DNA from: Neobacillus niacini
GTDB lineage: Bacteria; Bacillota; Bacilli; Bacillales; Cytobacillaceae
NCBI RefSeq assembly: GCF_023715785.1
Contig: NZ_JAMBOX010000001.1
Coordinates: 744,001 to 808,000, forward strand
DNA length: 64,000 bases
Direction: 5' to 3'
The translations under genes and the position numbers were made by a program. This document shows positions 1 through 10,466 of this stretch, piece after piece. The stretch's first letter is position 1; every line of letters begins with the position of its first letter. The notes under the pieces were generated by a model. The model was not told the origin of the DNA, did no database searches, and was given only the letters and a program-made list of their open reading frames with translations.

Positions 1-745
<745 letters not shown>

Positions 746-858
746 TCAGATCAGTTATTTTCAATTTAAAATATTACCAACATCACTACCATACATAACA
801 GAATGGCGAAGGTTCACACGAATGATCTTCGCCATTTTTTGACCAACGTAAGCGTTGA

Positions 859-1119
<261 letters not shown>

Positions 1120-1124
1120 TTATA

Positions 1125-1841
<717 letters not shown>

Positions 1842-1862
1842 TCACCTCGCTTCCCCCGCTAT

Positions 1863-2234
1863 TTATGTATTTTTTACTGAGTGTATAAAAAAATCTATCA
1901 TAATGACAATATAGGATGTCATTAATCCTATAACCACACTGATGAGGTGAAACTGTTCGGGATACCTCATCGCCACGACAACAGCGAGTGCTCCTGTTGC
2001 CAGCCTTGAAAAAGATCCGAGTGAGCGGACTTTTTCCCCTTTCAGTACCTTTTCCCCGAATTGGTCCGTTTTTCTGACCATCAACCACAAATTAAAGAGG
2101 CTCAAACTCGTCCCAAAAATCAACCCCAAAAAGATTGATTTGTAAGCGGTGAACCCCCAGCCAAGTACATAAATAGATAATAAATAAAACATCCATCTTC
2201 GTTGTCTCGAGAACATCGCTTGTAATTCGGGCAT
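1863..2234 (-). CDS. atpI: ATP synthase subunit I
   Basis: Small four-helix membrane protein, 123 aa, encoded at the head of many atp operons and linked to c-ring assembly or stability. Hydrophobic segments lie near residues 10-30, 33-52, 73-92 and 97-118. Identification rests on topology, length, and the location directly upstream of atpB and just downstream of an AtpZ-like gene. Confidence 0.9.
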   Translation of the reverse strand: MPELQAMFSRQRRWMFYLLSIYVLGWGFTAYKSIFLGLIFGTSLSLFNLWLMVRKTDQFGEKVLKGEKVRSLGSFSRLATGALAVVVAMRYPEQFHLISVVIGLMTSYIVIMIDFFIHSVKNT

Positions 2235-2240
2235 GGCTGC

Positions 2241-2459
2241 TTAATCTCCTGAAAAGAAATGACGGACTGACACCAACATCGAGTATATGCCTGCGGCAAG
2301 CCCAATGAACAATCCGATTATTAAGAAAATTGGTTCTGTGCCCCAGTGCTTATCCAGCCACTTGCCAGCAAAAACACCGATTAAGGTGCACCCGGCCAGA
2401 CTGGCGAGAATCGTGGACATAAGAGCCATCGCCGTAAATGGATTGCGGTCTTTTTTCAT
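2241..2459 (-). CDS. AtpZ/AtpI-family protein
   Basis: 72-residue protein with two hydrophobic helices separated by a short loop (GKWLDKHWGTEP), the AtpZ layout. AtpZ has been linked, together with AtpI, to ion transport or assembly of the ATP synthase in Bacillaceae. It is the first gene after the operon promoter, and its stop is 6 bases from the atpI start, so the two are probably co-translated. Confidence 0.85.
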   Translation of the reverse strand: MKKDRNPFTAMALMSTILASLAGCTLIGVFAGKWLDKHWGTEPIFLIIGLFIGLAAGIYSMLVSVRHFFSGD

Positions 2460-2590
2460 AAGAAAATCATCCTCACGATCAGAGAATGAAGTGCTATGTA
2501 AAGTGGTAATTGGGAATTAGGTTTGCCGGCTTTGCGGCAGGTAAAAATGGCAGAATTCCGATGAAAACCCTATCATTTACACCCTTTGTT

Positions 2591-2619
2591 AGCATACAAT
2601 AGGCACCCTGCAATGTCAA
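2591..2619 (-). promoter_or_regulatory. SigA promoter of the atp operon
   Basis: On the minus strand TTGACA (2614-2619) is followed after 17 bases by TATGCT (2591-2596), a near-consensus vegetative promoter. It would give an untranslated leader of roughly 125 bases before the AtpZ-like gene. Confidence 0.75.
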
Positions 2620-2756
2620 TGAATTTAGTGAATTAATCCACAAACAATTTCCCGCTATTTTTACCCATTCACTGTGACTTACATCACTTTTATTTTATTG
2701 GAAAAAATGGCTGGAATTTGACTATTTTGTGTCTATTTTGTGAACTTTTTAGTTTT

Positions 2757-2773
2757 TTGGTGTCAGGCACCAA
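2757..2773. repeat. Dispersed palindromic element (core copy)
   Basis: Palindrome TTGGTGTCAGGCACCAA, one of about eight copies of the GGTGTCAGGCACC family in this window. This copy lacks a recognisable GTGGACA/TGTCC half, although GTGGAT follows 2 bases later. Confidence 0.8.
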
Positions 2774-2836
2774 TGTGGATAATTCTAACAGTGTGGATTT
2801 GTGGATAGGTTTAATTTCAGTTTTATTTCCCAAACA

Positions 2837-2859
2837 GAGGCCCTGGTGTCAAGGGCCTC
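2837..2859 (-). terminator. Hairpin overlapping the protease stop codon
   Basis: Perfect 8-bp stem (GAGGCCCT/AGGGCCTC) around a 7-base loop. The TGA stop of the protease gene lies in the loop and the last sense codons form one arm. The T-tract after it is weak (TGTTTGGG), so termination efficiency is uncertain. Confidence 0.5.
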
Positions 2860-5125
2860 CGATGAAGATCATGGTTTCGATGAAGTCTTCCTTGCCGGCC
2901 TTTTTGGCGAAGACTTTGGCCAGGAAGGTTCCTTTGTACGGCACGTCTGCCTCGGCGAATTCCTTTTGGATTAACCCCTTTTTAACATTGGTGCTTGTGT
3001 CGAGGAAGCCAAGGAAACGGTAATCGTTCGGGTCGAACAGCGCGATGCCAAACTCCTCCGCTCCGCCCGGGACATACACCTCATAGCGATATGTTCCCGG
3101 CTGATCCCCTTCGCCAAAGTCAAAGCCCATAATCCTTGGATACCCCGGCTCCTCCAACACATATAAAAACGGGACATGAATGATTGCGGACCCCGCCTGC
3201 AATTTTAGAAAGCCATCATGGATTTTTTCCTTAAAAACCAGCGGGTCAACGGCAAGCTCCACTTTCACATCCCGAGTTTCCCCCGGTCCAAGCGTAAAGG
3301 ACAGCGGCATCCGCCATTCCAACCCAGCAACATGCTGAGGAACCTCAAAGGAATACCGCTGTGGCTTGCCCCCCACATTTTCAACATGCAGCACCGCCGT
3401 GTGGATATTGCTGCTGTCGGTAAATTTTCCAAATCGGATGCTACCCGGTGTAACGAGCGATTGTGTCTTGATTGCTTCATCGACTTGAATCCGGCCAGCC
3501 CCTTGCTCATAGGTGCGGTAATATGGAGCAGAGGTTGGAGCCGGGTCCTTTTTACCCAGGTCAATCTTTATCTTGGGGCGGGTTCCGCCATTGGTCCCGG
3601 TTTCCCCCTTCACCAACGGTTTTGCCGTATTCATCAGCGCTGCCTTGATTTGCTCGGGCGACCAGTCGGGGTGAGCCTGCTTAATCAACGCACAGGCACC
3701 GGCGACATGCGGTGCGGCCATGCTCGTCCCCTGCAGCGACAAATACCCGCCCGGAACCGTTGAATTGATCGCCACTCCCGGAGCGACAAGGTCGGGCTTA
3801 ATTTCCCATGTATCGGTCACCGGCCCGCGCGAGCTAAAGTCCGCCATCCTGTCCCGCTCCTCCTTGACCGTAGCCCTTGCCCCCAGCTCCTTCGCTTGAA
3901 GTTCTTTTCGTAAAATTTCCCCCTCACGCTTGGTGATGGCCCCAATCGGAATGTCGGTGGACGAATCTAGATTGCCGATAAAGCTGCCGCTCATGTTGTT
4001 GGCCACGATTACGGCCCGTGCCCCCGCCTCCCTAGCATTTTCAGCTTTTTCCTGAAAGGTTATTTGACCCCGTTTCATCAGGACCATTTTCCCCTGAACG
4101 TTCTTTAACTCCGTCCTTTTGCCGAACCCGCCGTCAACCAACTGAAGCGAGCGGTCAATGTTCCAGTCCGCCGAGCCTTCCATCGGCTGGACCACAACCG
4201 GTTCACGGATTCCTTCTATTAATAAATGCGGAATGCCCATTGTCGGGGTCGAGGCGCCGACGGATATCGCCTTAGTCGATGTCCCCGGGGAACCGACGGT
4301 CCAGACATTCGGACCGGAATTACCCGACGCCGCCACTGCGACAATCCCTTTGTCGACCGCATTGTCCAGCGCCTGGCTGATCGGCAGGTCCGGACCGTTG
4401 ATGCTGTTCCCGAGCGACAGGTTCATAATGTCGACCTTATCTTTAATGGCCTGTTCAATCGCCGCCAACACCTGCTCGGTTGTTCCGCCGCCACCCGGCC
4501 CAAGCGCGCGGTATGCTAGGATTTTTGCCTCTGGCGCGACGCCCATGATTTTTCCATTGCCGGCAATAATTCCGGCGACATGGGTGCCATGAATCGTCGC
4601 GTGCCCGGTCGTAAGTGTCTCCATCGGGTCGTTGTCATTGTCAACCAAGTCGTGCCCGCCCGCATAGCTTCGGCGCAGGTCCGGGTGGGTATAATCAACA
4701 CCAGTATCAATCACCGCCACCGTCACACCCTTGCCAGTCAGCCGTTCATTCTTTTTTGAAAAAATACCGCGCGCACCATGACCGCCAATGATTTTGACAC
4801 TTTCTTCTGTTCCCACCCGGTACTCGGACACTGGCGAAACATGGGTTACCGTGGCTTGTTTTGCGAGCTGGTCGATTGCCTCTGGGCTGCCTTCAACGGA
4901 AAAACCGTTAAGTGCTTCTTGAAAAATTCGTCTCAGTTTGATGTGTTTATAGGGTTGGAGCAGCTGTTTGATTTCCTGGTCGGACTGAGGTTGATCCAGC
5001 ATCACAATTGCCACGGTTTTTTCCGTTGTTTTCGGGATCGGCGGATGATTCAGGCCGCGTGTATGTGTGTTTGTGAGGGTTATTGAGGTTTGCAAAGCTA
5101 AAATAAATGCAAGAAGCAGTTTCAT
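2849..5125 (-). CDS. Secreted subtilisin-like serine protease with PA domain (Vpr type)
   Basis: 758-aa S8-family protease. A short hydrophobic signal segment (about 3-18) precedes an inhibitor-I9-like propeptide (about 35-105). The catalytic domain holds Asp140 (VIDTGVD), His179 (HGTHVAG), Asn269 of the oxyanion hole (AASGNSGP) and Ser468 (GTSMAAPH). A protease-associated domain is inserted between Asn and Ser (about 305-420), and about 200 residues of beta-rich C-terminal domain follow. This is the layout of B. subtilis Vpr, an extracellular protease used for peptide scavenging and precursor processing. It stands alone between the atp operon and upp; a cleavage site is not obvious because the signal peptide is short. 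Confidence 0.9.
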   Translation of the reverse strand: MKLLLAFILALQTSITLTNTHTRGLNHPPIPKTTEKTVAIVMLDQPQSDQEIKQLLQPYKHIKLRRIFQEALNGFSVEGSPEAIDQLAKQATVTHVSPVSEYRVGTEESVKIIGGHGARGIFSKKNERLTGKGVTVAVIDTGVDYTHPDLRRSYAGGHDLVDNDNDPMETLTTGHATIHGTHVAGIIAGNGKIMGVAPEAKILAYRALGPGGGGTTEQVLAAIEQAIKDKVDIMNLSLGNSINGPDLPISQALDNAVDKGIVAVAASGNSGPNVWTVGSPGTSTKAISVGASTPTMGIPHLLIEGIREPVVVQPMEGSADWNIDRSLQLVDGGFGKRTELKNVQGKMVLMKRGQITFQEKAENAREAGARAVIVANNMSGSFIGNLDSSTDIPIGAITKREGEILRKELQAKELGARATVKEERDRMADFSSRGPVTDTWEIKPDLVAPGVAINSTVPGGYLSLQGTSMAAPHVAGACALIKQAHPDWSPEQIKAALMNTAKPLVKGETGTNGGTRPKIKIDLGKKDPAPTSAPYYRTYEQGAGRIQVDEAIKTQSLVTPGSIRFGKFTDSSNIHTAVLHVENVGGKPQRYSFEVPQHVAGLEWRMPLSFTLGPGETRDVKVELAVDPLVFKEKIHDGFLKLQAGSAIIHVPFLYVLEEPGYPRIMGFDFGEGDQPGTYRYEVYVPGGAEEFGIALFDPNDYRFLGFLDTSTNVKKGLIQKEFAEADVPYKGTFLAKVFAKKAGKEDFIETMIFIGGP

Positions 5126-5196
5126 GATGGAAATTTCCCCTTTTTAGATATCCTTTTCATTGGGTGGGGAAAGTATGCGGTGAGATTACTGAATTT

Positions 5197-5291
5197 TACC
5201 GGCGATTTTGCTGGGTATACCGGCACTTTTACTGATTTTACGACGTTTTTTTGAGTTTATTAGCACTTTTTCAAGGGTTACCGGCACTTTT
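5197..5291. repeat. Short-core array, core TACCGGCACTTTT
   Basis: Cores resembling TACCGGCACTTTT start near 5197, 5218, 5239, 5258 and 5279. Spacing is 21 bp with about 2 bp of slippage in the middle. Spacers of about 8-9 bp are unrelated, and the third and fourth cores are degenerate. Confidence 0.6.
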
Positions 5292-5391
5292 CAAATTTTC
5301 ACTGGCAAACTCCTTCGGCTCTCTACGGAAAACTGCCAGGCGCCTAGCCTGATGGGTATCTTATAAGACCCAATTTCCGTCGTGCCCCAAC

Positions 5392-5486
5392 TTTATTGGT
5401 CAATTTTTAAGATTTATTGGTCATATTTGATATTTTATTGGTCAGTTTTTCAATTTTATTGGTCAATTTCCATACTTTATTGGTCA
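5392..5486. repeat. 21-bp-periodic array, core TTTATTGGTCA
   Basis: Five copies of the 11-bp core TTTATTGGTCA start at 5392, 5413, 5434, 5455 and 5476, exactly 21 bp apart. The 10-bp spacers share no sequence beyond being AT-rich. The same core in reverse orientation forms the array at 18781-18891. Confidence 0.9.
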
Positions 5487-5541
5487 AGTCACAATCACGG
5501 AAGCTTCCTGCCTCGAATTAGCCATCCCGATTTCCCCACAC

Positions 5542-5569
5542 AAAAAGCCAGGCGCTTTTCAGCCTGGCT
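5542..5569 (-). terminator. upp terminator
   Basis: Perfect 8-bp stem AGCCAGGC/GCCTGGCT followed on the minus strand by TTTTTG, 20 bases after the upp stop codon. Confidence 0.85.
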
Positions 5570-5588
5570 CAGGTAACTTTCCTTTAAA

Positions 5589-6260
<672 letters not shown>

Positions 6261-6262
6261 TC

Positions 6263-6291
6263 ATTTTACAGAAAAAACACATTGCGGGCAA
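6263..6291 (-). promoter_or_regulatory. SigA promoter of upp
   Basis: TTGCCC (6286-6291) and TAAAAT (6263-6268) on the minus strand, 17 bases apart, with a TG just upstream of the -10 box. It lies about 45 bases before the upp start. Confidence 0.65.
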
Positions 6292-6351
6292 CTCAGAGCC
6301 CTAAGTTCGATTTTTCAAAAAAAATCAACTGGCCTTGTTCCCCTCATATCC

Positions 6352-6385
6352 AAAAAAATCGGCCCTACTATTAGTAAGGCCGATT
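6352..6385 (-). terminator. glyA terminator
   Basis: Stem AATCGGCC/GGCCGATT with a 12-13 base loop, followed by seven T on the minus strand, shortly after the glyA stop. Confidence 0.85.
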
Positions 6386-6392
6386 CCTGCTG

Positions 6393-7634
6393 TTAATATT
6401 CTGGATAAAGCGTAAATCTGCTTGTTAACGCTTCAACACGTCCCCGTGCCTCGTCAAGCTTGGCTTCATCTTCATGATTTTTCAACGTAAACGCGATGAT
6501 CGAAGCAATTTCGTCCATGTCTTCCAGACCAAAGCCGCGGCTTGTGACAGCTGCCGTCCCGATGCGGATGCCGCTGGTAACGAACGGGCTGTTTTGGTCA
6601 AACGGAATCGTATTTTTGTTAACGGTAATCCCGATTTCGTCGAGCACTTTTTCAGCGACTTTTCCTGTCAAACCAAGCGTCGTCACATCCACAAGCAGCA
6701 AGTGGTTGTCCGTACCGCCGGAAACAAGCTTCAGGCCTTCCCCCTGCAGGCTCTCCGCCAAGCGTTGGGCATTGGCGATAATTTTGCCTGCGTACTCTTT
6801 AAAGCTGTCCTGCAGTGCTTCGCCAAAGGCTACAGCCTTCGCGGCAATCACGTGCATGAGCGGGCCGCCCTGAATGCCAGGGAAGATCGATTTGTCGATT
6901 TTCTTGCCCCATTCTTCTTTGCAAAGAATCATCCCGCCGCGCGGACCGCGAAGGGTTTTATGGGTTGTGGTCGTAACAAAGTCGGCATATGGCACCGGAT
7001 TTTGGTGCAGGCCTGCTGCCACTAGACCAGCGATGTGCGCCATGTCGACCATTAAATAAGCGCCAACCTCATCCGCGATTTCACGGAACTTGGCAAAATC
7101 GATTTCACGTGGGTAGGCAGAAGCCCCGGCGACGATCAGCTTCGGCTTGTGCTCAAGTGCTTTCGCGCGAACATCCTCATAATCAATGCGGTGTGTTTCC
7201 GCATCAACACCATATTCAACAAAGTTATATTGAATACCACTGAAGTTGACCGGGCTGCCGTGTGTCAAGTGGCCGCCGTGGGACAGGTTCATGCCGAGCA
7301 CGGTGTCTCCCTGCTCAAGGATGGTGAAGTAAACGGCCATGTTCGCCTGAGCGCCAGAATGCGGCTGAACATTGACGTATTCCGCTCCAAAAATTTGCTT
7401 AGCGCGCTGGCGGGCCAAATCCTCGACGATGTCGACATACTCGCAGCCGCCATAATAACGGCGCCCCGGATAGCCTTCTGCATATTTATTGGTTAAAACA
7501 GATCCTTGCGCCTCCATAACCGCTTCGCTGACAAAGTTTTCTGAGGCAATCAATTCAATTTTTGAACGCTGACGGCCCAATTCCTGCTGAATCGCTTGAA
7601 AAACCTGCTCGTCCGCTTTAGACAAATGCTTCAT
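6393..7634 (-). CDS. glyA: Serine hydroxymethyltransferase
   Basis: PLP enzyme that interconverts serine and glycine and loads tetrahydrofolate with one-carbon units. At 413 aa it has family length. The PLP lysine is Lys226 in [14 protein letters not shown]. The N-terminal IELIASENF and the [13 protein letters not shown] segment are also standard. It sits between upp and ywlG as in B. subtilis. A possible PurR half-site and an extended -10 promoter lie upstream, consistent with purine-linked control known for glyA in Bacillus. Confidence 0.97.
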   Translation of the reverse strand: MKHLSKADEQVFQAIQQELGRQRSKIELIASENFVSEAVMEAQGSVLTNKYAEGYPGRRYYGGCEYVDIVEDLARQRAKQIFGAEYVNVQPHSGAQANMAVYFTILEQGDTVLGMNLSHGGHLTHGSPVNFSGIQYNFVEYGVDAETHRIDYEDVRAKALEHKPKLIVAGASAYPREIDFAKFREIADEVGAYLMVDMAHIAGLVAAGLHQNPVPYADFVTTTTHKTLRGPRGGMILCKEEWGKKIDKSIFPGIQGGPLMHVIAAKAVAFGEALQDSFKEYAGKIIANAQRLAESLQGEGLKLVSGGTDNHLLLVDVTTLGLTGKVAEKVLDEIGITVNKNTIPFDQNSPFVTSGIRIGTAAVTSRGFGLEDMDEIASIIAFTLKNHEDEAKLDEARGRVEALTSRFTLYPEY

Positions 7635-7686
7635 GCTCCAATCCCCCCATTATGTATAAATCAAAATGTGTGAAAATTCCTTCTTT

Positions 7687-7695
7687 ATTGTATCA
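7687..7695 (-). promoter_or_regulatory. Extended -10 promoter of glyA
   Basis: TGATACAAT on the minus strand (TG-n-TACAAT) with no good -35 box, about 50 bases before the glyA start. Confidence 0.5.
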
Positions 7696-7743
7696 GGGTT
7701 TTCCGTTTTCGTACACACGGAAGTTTTCTAAATTATCACAATT

Positions 7744-7756
7744 AATGTTCGTATTT
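7744..7756 (-). promoter_or_regulatory. Possible PurR box upstream of glyA
   Basis: AAATACGAACATT on the minus strand differs by one base from the PurR box pattern AWWWCCGAACWWT. A convincing second inverted box is not seen; CGAA recurs about 30 bases downstream. Tentative. Confidence 0.35.
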
Positions 7757-7781
7757 TCTTTTTTAAAAAAGAACTCCCCGA

Positions 7782-8348
7782 TTAGCTGCAGCTCGTATTT
7801 TCCTTGTTCCGTTCGTACACCGCCCGTGTGCCGCCGATGAGCTTTGGACGCGTTTTCGCCAACGTTACATAGGCGTGTCCGACCGTTTTCTGCTTGACGC
7901 GGACAGGGACGGCTACATGTTTCAGGTGCATGCCGATCAACGTGTGACCGATATCGATCCCGGCCTCGGCCTTGATAAATTCGACCACAACTGCATCGTC
8001 CAATTTTTCAAACGCATAGGTGGCCATCGCCCCGCCGGCATTGCGGACCGGGACAACCGACACCTCGTCATAGCCTCTCTGCAAAGCAACGGAACGCTCC
8101 AGTACAAGCGCCCGATTCAGGTGCTCGCAGCATTGAAACGCAAGGTGAATCCCGGTGGCGGCCTGAAGTTTCCGCAGCTGGCGAAAGATCATTTCCGCCA
8201 CTTCCAACGTGCCGGCCGTCCCGATGCGCTCACCGATGACCTCGCTTGTGCTGCAGCCGACCACCAACAGCTGGCCCGCTACGAGCGTTGCCTGTTCTTT
8301 AAACTCTGTCAACAGTTGTTCCAGTTCGGTTTCCCATTGTTGAATCAT
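7782..8348 (-). CDS. ywlG: TIGR01440/DUF436 family protein (YwlG)
   Basis: 188-aa soluble protein of unknown function, recognised by its conserved segments [26 protein letters not shown] and [22 protein letters not shown]. No catalytic role is established that I can name. The conserved Cys and His residues (CSTSEV, CCEHLN, DIGHT) suggest a ligand or metal site. It lies between rpiB and glyA, the conserved Bacillus position. Confidence 0.9.
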   Translation of the reverse strand: MIQQWETELEQLLTEFKEQATLVAGQLLVVGCSTSEVIGERIGTAGTLEVAEMIFRQLRKLQAATGIHLAFQCCEHLNRALVLERSVALQRGYDEVSVVPVRNAGGAMATYAFEKLDDAVVVEFIKAEAGIDIGHTLIGMHLKHVAVPVRVKQKTVGHAYVTLAKTRPKLIGGTRAVYERNKENTSCS

Positions 8349-8377
8349 CGATCTTGCCCCCTTGTCAAAGGTGCCCC

Positions 8378-8824
8378 CTAGAGGTGCTTGTTCTCATACT
8401 CGGTAATTTTTCCAACGCGGTTGGCGTGGCGGCCGCCTTCGTATTCGCCGGTCAGCCAAATTTGGGCAATCTCCCGTGCCAGGCCGGGACCGATCACGCG
8501 CTCGCCCATCGCAAGCATGTTGCTGTCATTATGAGCCCGGGTTGCTTTCGCGCTAAACGTATCGTGCACAAGGGCGCAGCGAATGCCTTTCACCTTGTTG
8601 GCGGCAATGCTCATGCCAATGCCGGTGCCGCATATCAGGATCCCGCGGTCAAATTCACCGCTCGCCACTTTTTCCGCAACTGGCAGCGCATAGTCCGGAT
8701 AATCGACCGATGTCTCACAATCACAGCCAAAATCCACATATTCAATCTTCAACTCATCCATCAGGCTGGCGATTTCCTTGCGGATGTTTATTCCGCCATG
8801 ATCAGATGCCAATGCTACTTTCAT
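8378..8824 (-). CDS. rpiB: Ribose 5-phosphate isomerase B
   Basis: 148-aa RpiB/LacA-type isomerase interconverting ribose 5-phosphate and ribulose 5-phosphate. Landmarks are the N-terminal SDHGG, the active-site Cys65 in [14 protein letters not shown], and His98 in RAHNDSN. It is part of the ywlE-rpiB-ywlG-glyA string and has no promoter of its own that I can identify. Confidence 0.95.
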   Translation of the reverse strand: MKVALASDHGGINIRKEIASLMDELKIEYVDFGCDCETSVDYPDYALPVAEKVASGEFDRGILICGTGIGMSIAANKVKGIRCALVHDTFSAKATRAHNDSNMLAMGERVIGPGLAREIAQIWLTGEYEGGRHANRVGKITEYENKHL

Positions 8825-8947
8825 TAAAACTACCCCCTGTCAATTATTCATACCCTTAATTTTGACATAGCACCGCAAAAATAGAAAGGGACAAGTGCAA
8901 ATAATGGAAACTCTCAAACCTAAGCGATTGATGAGGCGCAGCGCAAA

Positions 8948-8976
8948 TAAAAAGCCCCCTTTTTTACTAAGGAGGC
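8948..8976 (-). terminator. ywlE terminator
   Basis: Stem GCCTCCTT/AAGGGGGC with one mismatch, followed by TTTTTATTT on the minus strand, immediately after the ywlE stop. Confidence 0.75.
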
Positions 8977-8979
8977 CTG

Positions 8980-9423
8980 TTATTGCTTCAATTTTTCAAT
9001 CACTTTGTCGATCAGTTTTTCAAGTTGCTTATAGGTATATTCGTAGGTAGCCAGACTGCCGCCATACGGGTCGCTGACATCGGGGTCCCCGGGCTCGTCA
9101 ACGTATTCCTTCAGGGTGAAAGTTTTTTCAATCGCCCGCGGGTGCTGCTGCCCGATCGCGTATTTATGCGAGGCTGTCATTGTTAAAATCAAGTCGGCCC
9201 AGTCCACTTCGTCTCTTGACAATAGGGTCGAGCGATGGTTGTGAGCGATGTTGTTGTCATCAAGCACCTGTTTTGCGTTGGGCGATGCCTCGCTGCCGGA
9301 TGCCGCATAAATCCCTGCGGACCTCACCTCAATTCCTTCAAGCCCTTTATGCTTCAAAATCGCCTCGGCCATCGGACTGCGGCACGTATTTCCCGTGCAA
9401 ACAAATAGAATTCGCTGCTGCAA
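8980..9423 (-). CDS. ywlE: Low-molecular-weight phosphatase, protein-arginine phosphatase type
   Basis: 147-aa member of the low-molecular-weight tyrosine phosphatase fold. The P-loop CTGNTCRSP holds nucleophile Cys9, and Thr13 where tyrosine phosphatases usually have Ile. That Thr is the signature of YwlE, which removes phosphate from arginines placed by McsB. The general acid Asp is in VSDPYGG. I placed the start at TTG 9423, which has AAAGGGGG 7 bases upstream and gives MQQRILFVCTGN; an ATG at 9456 would add 11 unconserved residues. No mcsB is in the window. Confidence 0.88.
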   Translation of the reverse strand: MQQRILFVCTGNTCRSPMAEAILKHKGLEGIEVRSAGIYAASGSEASPNAKQVLDDNNIAHNHRSTLLSRDEVDWADLILTMTASHKYAIGQQHPRAIEKTFTLKEYVDEPGDPDVSDPYGGSLATYEYTYKQLEKLIDKVIEKLKQ

Positions 9424-9481
9424 AATGACACCCCCTTTTTCCCTATTATAAAACAATTTGTCCTAAATCCAAACCCCCCTG

Positions 9482-10039
9482 TTACCAGAAGATCATAATC
9501 AACTTAACCCCAAACCCGAGCAGGATCGCCCCGCCCAGCGCCTCGCTATAAGAACCAATCCAGCCGCGCACCTTTCGGCCGAGGAGGAGCCCGGCCCATG
9601 TTTGCACGGTGGCCATAATACCAAAGCACAAAAGCACCAGCACCGTCTTGGCGCCGTAAATCCCAAGGGTGAGCCCTACCGAAAAGCTATCTAGGCTGAC
9701 GCTGAGGGCAAACAGAAGCAAGCCAAAACCGACCGGGGTAATGACTTTTTCATCATCCTTTTTCAGACTCGCCCAAATCATCTGCAAGCCCAGCACGACG
9801 AGCAACAGTCCGCCAATAAACGTGGCCAGGGCGCCAAATTTTTCCGACAAAAACCTTCCTGCCGTTATTCCAGCGAGCGGCATCATCACGTGAAACAGCC
9901 CGATTGTGATTCCAATTTCAAAAATCTTGCGCAGCCGCAGCTTGTACATTCCCATGCCAAGCCCCACCGAGAACGCATCCATTCCCAGTGCTGCCGCCAT
10001 CAAGATGAGTGTTACGATTTCACCAACCATCCCTGCCAT
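9482..10039 (-). CDS. mntP: Manganese efflux pump MntP
   Basis: Six-helix membrane protein of about 185 aa that exports Mn2+. Two inverted halves each carry the family signature with a conserved Asp: [12 protein letters not shown] near residue 20 and [12 protein letters not shown] near residue 115. A GTG at 10051 and a later ATG (10030) are alternative starts; 10039 is chosen for its GAAGG spacing. No yybP-ykoY manganese riboswitch was recognised upstream, unlike many mntP genes. Confidence 0.9.
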   Translation of the reverse strand: MAGMVGEIVTLILMAAALGMDAFSVGLGMGMYKLRLRKIFEIGITIGLFHVMMPLAGITAGRFLSEKFGALATFIGGLLLVVLGLQMIWASLKKDDEKVITPVGFGLLLFALSVSLDSFSVGLTLGIYGAKTVLVLLCFGIMATVQTWAGLLLGRKVRGWIGSYSEALGGAILLGFGVKLIMIFW

Positions 10040-10159
10040 TTTTGCCTTCACCCCTTGGACTAACTAATTAAGCATATGCACGTCCAAAGTGATTTAGAAG
10101 CTGAATGGGGAAATGGGTGTGGGTGCTCGTCGCAAAGTTCCTTCCTTGATAAATTATTT

Positions 10160-10403
10160 TGACCAATGACCCTTTTAAGCCTTCAATGAGGAAACACAGG
10201 GCCTTTCTTTTTATCGCTACCCTCTTCTTTGACCCTTCAACGGGTAAAATAAACCCTTCTTTTTTACCGTTGACCCCTTCTATGACCCCTCAACGGGTAA
10301 AATAAACCCTTCTTTTTTACCGTTGACCCCTTTCCCGCCACCAAATAGGTAAAATAAAACGCTTTTACCGATTAGCTCCCTCCTTCAGTCCAATAGGTAA
10401 AAT
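10160..10403. repeat. Degenerate 52-53 bp repeat, core CAACGGGTAAAATAAACCC
   Basis: Two nearly identical copies are registered on CGGGTAAAATAAACCC at 10241 and 10294. Weaker GGTAAAA copies follow at 10348 and 10396. Each good copy contains an inverted pair, CAACGGGTAAAA and TTTTTACCGTTG, which could form a hairpin. GACCCYTC boxes precede the copies. Confidence 0.7.
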
Positions 10404-10421
10404 CCCCACCACAACAAAAAA

Positions 10422-10456
10422 ACACCAAGCCCCTCATAAAAAAAGGAACCTGGTGC
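10422..10456 (-). terminator. Probable ywlC terminator
   Basis: Imperfect hairpin with outer arms CACCA/TGGTG followed by TTTTTTTG on the minus strand, just after the ywlC stop. Confidence 0.55.
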
Positions 10457-10466
10457 CATTCCGCAC

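Larger units (their letters stand above)
2460..2848. other. Intergenic region between the protease gene and the atp operon
   Basis: 389 bases without a credible gene. From the atp side it holds the operon leader and promoter, an AT-rich stretch, one GGTGTCAGGCACC palindrome and part of the hairpin that overlaps the protease stop codon. No riboswitch-like structure was recognised. Confidence 0.7.
5126..5588. other. Intergenic region holding two periodic arrays
   Basis: 463 bases between the upp stop and the protease start. It contains two adjacent 21-bp-periodic arrays and the upp terminator. I see no gene with a ribosome site; a short plus-strand frame across the second array is just the repeat read as heptapeptides. 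Confidence 0.7.
10040..10466. other. Intergenic region with 52-53 bp repeats
   Basis: 427 bases between mntP and ywlC holding a repeat of about 52-53 bp and the ywlC terminator. No gene with a ribosome site is visible on either strand. Confidence 0.65.

Noticed and set aside
3218..3763. Plus-strand frame of 181 codons inside the protease gene
   Set aside because: Antisense to conserved S8 protease sequence; shadow frame.
5382..5576. Plus-strand reading frame with YWS every seven residues
   Set aside because: It has no ribosome site and arises because a 21-bp DNA repeat read in any one frame gives heptad peptides. Treated as a repeat, not a gene.
10040..10140. yybP-ykoY manganese riboswitch upstream of mntP
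   Set aside because: The characteristic GGGGAGUA-type motifs are not visible on the minus strand here.
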